Shown here piece after piece: positions 61,401 to 64,000 of a DNA stretch of 64,000 nucleotides. Source of the DNA: Phoronis australis (taxonomy: Eukaryota; Phoronida; Phoronidae). The stretch is taken from NCBI GenBank assembly GCA_002633005.1, contig NMRA01000460.1, positions 177,653 through 241,652 on the forward strand. Reading direction: 5' to 3'. Under the pieces are notes generated by a model that saw nothing but the letters and a program-made list of their open reading frames with translations, searched no databases and was not told the origin of the DNA. The position numbers and the translations under genes are program-made. Each line of letters starts with the position of its first letter. The stretch's first letter is position 1.

Positions 61401-63658
61401 GATTCCAGTTGCTCTAGTCCTCCAAGATCCTAGCAAGTTAGGTTACTATAGGACATTACCAACCACATTGTGTCCAATTCCCACTTGTCTGATACTTGTA
61501 TTTACAACAAAAAATTCGAGCTGAACAAATTAGTGAGACTCCCAGAGCAGAAGCCAGAGAGGTGGACTTTTTTACTCTAAACCACGTCGAAAAAATAATC
61601 AATACCATTTGCTGCAATTTAGTCCGCTCGTTTTTTATGTATTTTTTATTTATTTTTTATAGAAAAATTTAGTCACATAATTGCTGTCACATCCGACCCG
61701 CCCTTGTTTTCATTTTTTGGGAGCTGGCAAACCGTGGCATTTGTTGACCTTGTGGCCAATAGAACTCGGATATTATAAATTGTATTTGCAGACATTGTTC
61801 ACGTGTAAAGTTATGTTTTTGCACACCAAAATTTCACACGTTTTCAAAATAGTGTTTGCCATGTTAAATTTTAGGATTACTGCTATCATAAAGCTGTAAT
61901 TTCTTAACTTGGCTTCTAGAGCGCGTAGTGATAACTCAACACGTTGGCATTCAGGTTATGTCGGGTTCTAGAAAATTGTCGAAATTTGGAACACCATATG
62001 TCCCCGCCAGGCACAACCACACATTCGTTTTCGACGAGAAGACATGTATAAACGGAAATTCGAATATTTCACATTTTCAATTTAGGTCGGATGCTTGTTG
62101 GTGCTACCGTTTACCGCTCGTCAAACGGACGACGGGGTGATCCGATTTATAATTCATTCCGGAACACGAAATCTTCCGCTGCGTTCTGGAAATGGGAGTT
62201 ATATGAGCACGAGATTGATCCGACTTCTTCAGATCCAGGGATCCATTTTCCAGTCGAGGTATGAAATATATTAGTCATGGTTCAGCTTTGAGTAATAGTT
62301 ACTGCAAGAGCTTTTGAAGAATGGAATTCAATTTTGCCAACTTTGCGTCTCCTTCAAGTTCATTTTCTTCTGGTCACCTTTTTCTAGGACTCCCTGAACA
62401 TTAGAAGGCAAAAAGATTTTAGTTTACACTATGAAACGCGTTACCATGCTAATTGGACACTCATGTGATGAGGATTTATTACTACCACTGCAAACACTAT
62501 AACGTCGTGAAATGGAGGTCGTCAATTGCAACGTCTATCGAAACACGTTTCAGGTTCTACTCTTGTTTCGGGCTGTGACCAGCAGTAGGCAGTTTTAGCG
62601 TTCAGTAACACAATGGAAGTCGGCACAGCCTTTTTTCTAGAGTCATTTATTCTGAAGCGTGGCTTGTGCCGTTTGAACATTGTGTTAGCGGTGGATCGAG
62701 TACTGAGAATGGAGCCTTGCAATCCCGCCATAGTCTATAATGCAAGCCAGGGACATGTTGAAACTTTTGACTTTTTGATAGAATCCGTGTCTTGGATTTG
62801 TAGGTGTCGAGAATGATCGAGCCATGATGCGTAGAGATCATAGGACATTGTTGTGTTGTTTCAACAAAGTTCAGTTGGACCCTTGCATCCGTTTTCATTA
62901 GGGTGGTTTAAAGTTAAACATGGTTTATTTTGGACTTGGAACATGTTTAAACATACTCATGCTTTTCATTGAGGTTTAACTTTCAGATCAATGGTCTAAT
63001 AAACCTGGTTTAATTCCATTTTAAACTTGGTCTAAGTCGGTTTTCATTTCACCAACGAGGTCTGTGTTCCTCAGTCTTGCATTAAGATCTTAAACCAGAT
63101 TTAACTTTAGACCTGGTTAGAACCAGGTTTATGGCAAAGGTGCGCGATTTATGGGGTATCAACCGTGCATCTGAAAAACGCCGTAGTGTGCAATACCACG
63201 ACGCAACTTTAGAGTGAGAATAGAATATTTTCAATTTTCACTAAACAGTTCCATCAGGATTTCATGATGAAATTACAGTAGAAATTTCTTCTAATAGTCT
63301 ATAATCCAGGAAATTTACTTTTAACTGCAGAAGTTTTCGAAAGCCGATCTTGACTGCTTCATTCCACGTGTGGTGAGAACACTTCGTCTGGCTAAAATAC
63401 CGCAGAATATCGAATAGTAGTTCTATCATACTGGTTTTGAATTCATTTATTTGAATACTAGAGAAACACTGAATAGGAAAATATCACTTGACTTTCAACT
63501 TCTCTAACAAATTGTCTGTTAGATTGTAATCAGCGCTATGAAACAAGAAGGGATAGGATACGCGAGCATAGACGATATTGTGGTCACTCGAGGAAAATGT
63601 CCTATTAAGCCAACTGCACCCACCCTGCCGCCGCCTGTTACCCGACCACCGCCGACAG
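30366..63658 (+). CDS. Secreted astacin-EGF-CUB-EGF-TSP1-MAM metalloprotease (3' partial)
   Basis: Fifteen exons: 30366-30434, 39604-39877, 46773-46911, 51164-51257, 51965-52162, 52523-52649, 54516-54623, 55259-55362, 55639-55763, 56691-56818, 58881-58988, 59606-59770, 60490-60828, 62086-62258 and 63523-63658. They sum to 2287 nt, 762 codons plus one base, and every junction keeps frame. All introns are GT-AG except the one at 55363, which is GC-AG. Domain order: signal peptide 1 to ~20, propeptide to 94, astacin 95-299, EGF 302-334, CUB 338 to ~450, EGF 456-490, TSP1 492-546, MAM ~550-743, then a Thr/Pro tail leaving the window. It is an M12A zinc endopeptidase, expected to act outside the cell on matrix or growth-factor-related substrates. 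Zinc ligands and disulfide cysteines are intact. The weakest joins are the first intron (9.2 kb) and the acceptor at 46773. Exons beyond 64000 are not visible. No specific orthologue is claimed. Confidence 0.88.
30898..31158 (+). mobile_element. MITE with 'catgcgc(gc)accc' terminal inverted repeats
   Basis: Begins 'catgcgcaccc' (30898-30908) and ends 'gggtgcgcgcatg' (31146-31158), about 260 bp, without coding capacity. Internal blocks 'ggggctcgaacgagccc', 'ggcgaagtgggcaaaaaggt' and 'aattcgagcccccaatatta' match 38594-38848. It lies in the first intron of the astacin gene. Confidence 0.85.
31955..32340 (+). pseudogene. Gypsy-type RNase H remnant in astacin intron 1
   Basis: One frame reads SASVGNYALLDREAVAIIFG followed by VKHFQFSVW, the Glu-containing segment of Gypsy RNase H. 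After a stop, shifted frames suggest an HLPLLGIL stretch and the CVLRMLSNYGYCLRHKSGVL block that normally precedes the ADALSR end. It is isolated and frameshifted and differs from the element at 19312-23483. Confidence 0.65.
33423..33506 (+). repeat. 54/55-bp tandem pair: empty target site and left half of the filled site
   Basis: 'cctagctgtattttgacgac' starts at 33423 and again at 33478. The first unit runs on through 'atcatacagctagctggctg' without interruption. The second is broken by the transposon at 33507 and resumes at 35295 with 'atacagctagctggctgg'. Confidence 0.8.
33507..35294 (+). mobile_element. 1.8-kb non-autonomous DNA transposon with ~50-bp inverted ends
   Basis: The left end starts 'agaccctattcacgc'. 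The reverse complement of the right end starts 'agactctattcacgc'. Similarity continues about 50 bp (both contain 'tccaaa(a/g)cgaggctc'). An AT dinucleotide at 33505-33506 and 35295-35296 is a plausible target duplication. The flanks join to 'gacgacaaccttcat' plus 'acagctagctggctg', and a near-identical uninterrupted form of that junction lies at 33437-33467. No transposase was seen inside. Confidence 0.75.
33835..34085 (+). mobile_element. Diverged G-rich MITE nested in the 33507-35294 element
   Basis: Starts near a 'ggggggagggggcatgcccc' tract and ends 'aggctaggcgcgcgcat'. Its right half ('aacaggtccgcaaaccc', 'gaattcaagacccc') resembles the right half of the 30898-31158 MITE. Weak similarity only. 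Confidence 0.4.
36030..36290 (+). pseudogene. THAP zinc-finger domain remnant
   Basis: Across frameshifts the + strand shows a CCVPG start, then YYLFPKDQELR, WVRDIGRAGS and VCSAHFEGGKKTYLRNCPTI. This matches THAP order: Cys pair, F-P-K-D block, Trp, then C-x2-H followed by GGK. At least one frameshift near the Cys pair and an in-frame stop before the C-x2-H block rule out a working domain. It is a different THAP subtype from those at 47-49 kb. N at 36301 is just downstream. Confidence 0.65.
36410..36815 (+). mobile_element. Dispersed repeat encoding a HIRAN-like domain remnant
   Basis: One frame reads AIPLFDKYVVSVFKVQTRVV followed by GHIPRKNSKTSAFFLNRGVS. This is the same module as the minus-strand copy at 1095-1560, sharing 'ctgtattggaaag' and 'cctcgcaaga(a/t)cagcaaaact'. 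It ends near 'gggcgctaattagggcgaat', the counterpart of the 'taataagcgcc' end of the other copy. Confidence 0.6.
37386..37460 (+). repeat. GT microsatellite
   Basis: About 75 bp of (GT)n with GTGC and GTAC interruptions in astacin intron 1. Alternating purine-pyrimidine sequence of this kind can adopt Z-DNA. Open frames on both strands here are artefacts. Confidence 0.95.
38594..38848 (+). mobile_element. MITE, second clear copy of the 'tgcgcgcaccca' family
   Basis: The left end 'catgcgcgcaccca' (38594-38607) and right end 'tgggtgcgcgc' (38836-38846) are inverted repeats. It has the same internal order as 30898-31158. It lies just upstream of the inverted minisatellite, in astacin intron 1. 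Confidence 0.85.
38897..39215. repeat. Inverted array of a ~21-bp minisatellite (320-bp palindromic arrangement)
   Basis: The left arm (38897 to about 39040) is seven or so units of 'atgcacacgaacacaaaaatt'-type sequence. The right arm (about 39050-39215) is the same unit on the opposite strand ('catgcgtgatttttgagttcg' type). The centre is near 39035-39055, where 'cgcacg' and 'cgtgcg' flank a short spacer. Units vary between 18 and 22 bp. Open frames on both strands (38917-39264 and 38950-39285) arise from the repeat. Confidence 0.85.
39604..39877 (+). CDS. Exon 2: astacin propeptide and start of the mature enzyme
   Basis: Residues 24-114. The acceptor is 'ttgttttcaag'. The propeptide ends in RMKR (91-94), a furin-type site, so the mature enzyme would begin AIRVPKYLWTGARIPFTF, matching the LWxxGxIPF start of astacin catalytic domains. 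The usual FxGD aspartate-switch motif of astacin propeptides is not evident, so latency may be kept differently; there is a lone Cys at residue 44. The exon ends in phase 1 at 'gtgagt', matching the two-base start at 46773. Confidence 0.85.
40345..41370 (+). repeat. Longest copy of a composite dispersed repeat
   Basis: The first part (about 40380-41000) matches 27105-27716. The second (about 41010-41370) matches 57630-57965 ('gtcatggaccgtggcgacat', 'gtttgtcaaattca', 'gggcagcaaaggtaat', 'gattttgtccaggggggg'). The other two loci each carry only one half, so this locus best represents the full repeat, or it is a fusion of two neighbours. Located in astacin intron 2. Confidence 0.65.
41750..41910. 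mobile_element. G-rich MITE-like piece
   Basis: Runs from 'atccgggatttttaaagggg' to 'ccccccaacctggatccgcc'. The G-run against C-run ends and the 'ggatccgcc' tail resemble 46105-46268. The class is inferred from shape only. Confidence 0.35.
42653..42696. repeat. 44-bp A/T-only palindrome
   Basis: Arms 42653-42673 and 42676-42696 are perfect reverse complements of 21 bp with two unpaired bases between. All bases are A or T. It can extrude as a cruciform or fold as a long RNA hairpin in the intron transcript. Confidence 0.9.
42925..43210 (-). repeat. Dispersed repeat copy, pair with 44515-44925
   Basis: Shares with 44515-44925, in the same order, 'gttcaaatcac', 'tgactggca', and the stretch 'agacgtct(c/a)' through 'atgaaacaacaatg' to 'ccgcc'. 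The minus strand of its right end also resembles 41010-41060. A minus-strand open frame at 43168-43434 overlaps it and was not accepted as a gene. Confidence 0.55.
44515..44925 (-). repeat. Dispersed repeat copy, pair with 42925-43210
   Basis: The longer partner of 42925-43210, about 1.6 kb downstream in the same orientation. It contains 'cgccagacgtct' and 'gatgaaacaacaatggccgc'. The extra central sequence (about 44700-44830) is absent from the other copy. Confidence 0.55.
45660..45728 (+). repeat. G-rich tract of 'gggtcgag' units
   Basis: Irregular repeats of 'gggtcgag' and 'gggggtc' with at least six runs of three or more G. This can form G-quadruplex structures on the coding (non-template) strand of the astacin gene. 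Confidence 0.8.
46105..46268. mobile_element. G-rich MITE-like piece
   Basis: Starts 'ttggcggatttagagagggg' with 'gggggccatggccccc', and ends near 'cctggatccgag'. Imperfect inverted ends. Similar in style to 41750-41910. It lies about 500 bp before astacin exon 3. Confidence 0.4.
46773..52649 (+). CDS. Exons 3-6: astacin catalytic domain
   Basis: Exons 46773-46911, 51164-51257, 51965-52162 and 52523-52649 give residues 115-301. The zinc site HETSHAIGRWHEQAR (198-212) satisfies HExxHxxGxxHExxR, followed by DR as is typical. The Met-turn is SVMHY (251-255), with Tyr as the fifth ligand. Cysteines 137, 162, 190 and 299 fit the conserved 1-4 and 2-3 disulfide pattern. The domain ends ILSYYDQKVLNIAYNCS, as usual. 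Length (about 205 residues) is normal, with a slightly long loop between Cys162 and Cys190. All catalytic features are present, so the enzyme is predicted active. The intron between the first two of these exons carries two transposons. Confidence 0.92.
47045..48205 (-). mobile_element. THAP-encoding DNA transposon, minus-strand copy (internally deleted)
   Basis: On the minus strand the left terminus is 'gggagaatgccaccc' (48190-48204). The right terminus, on the + strand, reads 'aggagcacgccaccc' (47045-47059). Together these are terminal inverted repeats of about 15 bp. The first ~350 bp align with 48528-48880 in inverse orientation and the last ~230 bp with 49870-50098. The segment corresponding to 50099-50560 is missing, so this copy is deleted. 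Sits in astacin intron 3. Confidence 0.8.
47830..48045 (-). pseudogene. THAP domain, minus-strand copy
   Basis: Reads MLRCIVPACPKYTAAKKAST, then SFRLPRESEMLRRWLAVVKN and HLRVCGR. The first Cys pair, the FRLP block and the Trp are present. The C-x2-H pair is damaged by a short deletion: Gln follows CGR where the sister copy at 48695-48900 has His. The frame is open over the domain but a THAP zinc site without this His should not fold normally. In P-element-like transposases THAP binds the transposon ends. Confidence 0.75.
48695..48900 (+). pseudogene. THAP domain, plus-strand copy
   Basis: Reads MVWCIIPVCAN, FPREPIMLRKWRRVVKNENY and HLRVCGRHF. Stops occur after VCAN, in ADI and after AVNT, so it is not translatable, though the zinc-ligand positions (C-x4-C style start and C-x2-H) are still recognisable. 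It descends from the same ancestor as 47830-48045. Confidence 0.75.
49140..49430 (-). pseudogene. P2X7 C-terminal-like (Cys-rich) domain remnant
   Basis: On the minus strand, after a stop and frameshift, the sequence reads NRLNDLSCCQCANC, then DACVCCHKIK, then VKRLLGEAHMCLTDHPEFAP and HLNRGVL. This matches the invertebrate P2X7-intracellular-domain-like family (W/C-C-x-C-x2-C, a CCxxI block, then C-[IL]-T-x-H-P-x-F and L-N-x-x-V-L). The domain occurs in many invertebrate repeat-derived genes. This copy is broken by a stop, and the first motif and the rest lie in different frames. Confidence 0.6.
53640..53797 (-). mobile_element. Broken MITE copy (minus strand)
   Basis: The minus strand shows 'tacccagagggggggctcga' followed by 'ggggctcgaacgg', and later 'tatagctctgaacgtacccc'. 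Both match blocks of the 12530/30898/38594 MITE family in the same relative order, with the middle rearranged. Between astacin exons 6 and 7. Confidence 0.6.
54516..54623 (+). CDS. Exon 7: EGF-like domain 1
   Basis: A single phase 1-1 exon, residues 301-336. Six cysteines (303, 308, 318, 320, 322, 331) are present, with CKCPPFVGGSRCE at the end. The spacing in the middle is tight (C-x-C-x-C), unlike calcium-binding EGFs, and no calcium-binding signature is seen. The symmetric 1-1 phase is typical of a shuffled module. Confidence 0.85.
55259..56818 (+). CDS. Exons 8-10: CUB domain
   Basis: Exons 55259-55362, 55639-55763 and 56691-56818, residues 338 to about 450. It begins CGRVVNVLDNVIIKSPGYDQ and has LKCAWVV (second Cys), MKLEFLDFDVEDD, SLEVRH, FCGDEM, and LMLIFRSNSNNRHKGFKVKV. 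All match CUB strand landmarks and the normal ~110-residue length. CUB domains bind protein partners or substrates. The expected third cysteine, usually just before the Y-D-x-L-x-V motif, is at 'SLCKDSLEV'. The first intron here uses a GC donor. Confidence 0.88.
57038..57343. repeat. Two short perfect inverted repeats
   Basis: 57038-57048 and 57051-57061 ('atctgattgga' / 'tccaatcagat') form an 11-bp stem with a 2-nt loop. 57281-57292 and 57332-57343 ('gcgttcacatgc' / 'gcatgtgaacgc') form a 12-bp stem with a 39-nt loop. They may be remnants of one small inverted-repeat element, but no outer termini were recognised. In the intron after the CUB exons. Confidence 0.6.
57600..57965 (+). repeat. 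Dispersed repeat, second-half copy
   Basis: From about 57630 it aligns with 41010-41370, apart from a small insertion near 57685-57705. It carries 'tcagggaccatggcgacacc', 'gtttgtcaaattca', 'gggcagcaaaggtaatgtaa' and 'gattttgtccaggggggtca'. No coding capacity. Confidence 0.65.
58047..58180. mobile_element. 134-bp MITE with 13-bp perfect terminal inverted repeats
   Basis: Ends are 'catgggcggcgca' (58047-58059) and 'tgcgccgcccatg' (58168-58180). The interior has two related stretches, each with 'gggctg(g/a)ggggg' and 'ttttttcagt(g/a)ct'. No coding capacity. Confidence 0.85.
58881..58988 (+). CDS. Exon 11: EGF-like domain 2
   Basis: Phase 1-1 exon. It reads DCRSNPCQNGGECRINEIGM followed by AYCKCGERMSGRWCER, a canonical six-cysteine EGF with the NPCQNGG signature. 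A second EGF between CUB and TSP1 departs from the plain astacin-EGF-CUB-TSP1 order. Confidence 0.9.
59606..59770 (+). CDS. Exon 12: thrombospondin type 1 repeat
   Basis: Phase 1-1 exon. WAEWGSWTSCQGRCGVQTRW with RQC downstream carries the layered WxxWxxW-type tryptophans and the CSVTCG-like position (here CQGRCG). Six cysteines in total, ending KPCGTWPCS. Such repeats bind glycosaminoglycans or matrix and can carry C-mannose or O-fucose. The fucose consensus is not clearly met here. Confidence 0.9.
60490..63658 (+). CDS. Exons 13-15: MAM domain and start of a Thr/Pro-rich region
   Basis: Exons 60490-60828, 62086-62258 and 63523-63658. The domain opens ICTFDKYSGFLG (C551), has DHTYGFQFM near its middle and WTNVRL later, and closes IGYASIDDIVVTRGKC (C743), the standard MAM ending with paired Asp and terminal Cys. 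Its length (about 193 residues) exceeds the usual ~160, and the canonical DDFDW stretch is replaced by SYSDFVRYN, so it is a divergent MAM. MAM domains mediate adhesion or oligomerisation, as in meprins. After C743 the sequence turns into PTAPTLPPPVTRPPPT and continues past the window. Confidence 0.82.
62890..63135. repeat. Cluster of palindromic 'aaaccwggttt' motifs
   Basis: Variants of 'aaacctggttt' recur, for example 'aaacatggttta' near 62917, 'aaacctggtttaa' near 63002, 'taaaccagattta' near 63093 and 'gaaccaggttta' near 63121, in both orientations. It looks like a small inverted-repeat element in the intron splitting the MAM domain. Confidence 0.5.
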
Positions 63659-63786
63659 GTAGGTGACTCCGTTATCGTGAAAATAAACAATCATGTACAC
63701 CAGTTTCAATTTAACTGGCTTCTGCAGACAAAGCTAGTACACGACCACTCATAGTTCTGTCAACTAATTGGCTAATTCGCGCTTGA

Positions 63787-63917
63787 CCAAAGAGAGAGGG
63801 GGGGAGGGGGAGAGAGAGAGGGAGGGAGGGGGAGAGAGAGAAGGAGGGAGGGAGAGAGAGAGAGAGAGAGGGAGGAAGAGGGAGAGAGAAAGAAGAAGGG
63901 GAGAGGAGGAAGAGAGA
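63787..63917 (+). repeat. GA-rich microsatellite
   Basis: About 130 bp of almost pure purine (GAGA, GGGA and GGAA mixtures) on the + strand, just after the last visible astacin exon. Confidence 0.95.
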
Positions 63918-64000
63918 TCATACGTTTATTAACTTATATAACGAATTTGTGTAATGCAATAAAGAAACAAAAAAGGTTTGGATATATATCAGGTGTCCCA

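Noticed and set aside
61919-62136. Possible extra astacin-gene exon with a long open frame after 'cttctag'
   Set aside because: It reads into a stop after the 62086 region in its own frame, and the MAM domain joins correctly in phase from 60828 to 62086 without it.

Overview
The window is from the nuclear genome of an invertebrate animal, probably marine. The evidence is two spliced genes with long introns (GT-AG, plus one GC-AG intron), animal-specific domain families, and dense tRNA-derived SINEs, MITEs, Ty3/Gypsy, Penelope-like and THAP-type transposon remnants. There is no operon structure. Single undetermined bases lie at 9840 and 36301. I could not fix the species.

Region 1 (about 1-15,150, + strand) holds the 3' ten exons of NPRL3, a GATOR1 subunit of amino-acid signalling to TORC1. 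The N-terminal exons lie upstream of the window. Its introns hold a family of elements with ~145-bp internal repeats, three SINEs and a HIRAN-like repeat.

Region 2 (about 15,150-30,360) is intergenic. It holds a decayed Ty3/Gypsy element (about 19,312-23,483) flanked by two direct copies of another repeat, a short minisatellite, an exact 67-bp tandem duplication, and the GIY-YIG end of a Penelope-like retroelement.

Region 3 (30,366 to beyond the right edge, + strand) is one long gene assembled here from 15 exons whose splice phases all agree (762 codons plus one base). It encodes a secreted multidomain astacin metalloprotease: signal peptide, propeptide with an RMKR site, astacin catalytic domain with intact zinc-site motifs, EGF, CUB, EGF, thrombospondin type 1, MAM, then a Thr/Pro-rich tail running out of the window. 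It is probably an extracellular matrix or developmental protease, and I do not know a named protein with this exact order. Its first two introns (9.2 and 6.9 kb) and third intron (4.3 kb) are full of mobile DNA: MITEs, a transposon beside a tandem copy of its own empty target site, a 320-bp inverted array of a ~21-bp minisatellite, and two THAP-encoding transposons head to head between catalytic-domain exons. One of these also carries a P2X7-C-terminal-like domain on the opposite strand.

The two genes share no obvious pathway and are simply neighbours. The most unusual material is the astacin architecture and the layered transposon archaeology, where several nested insertions can be read directly.
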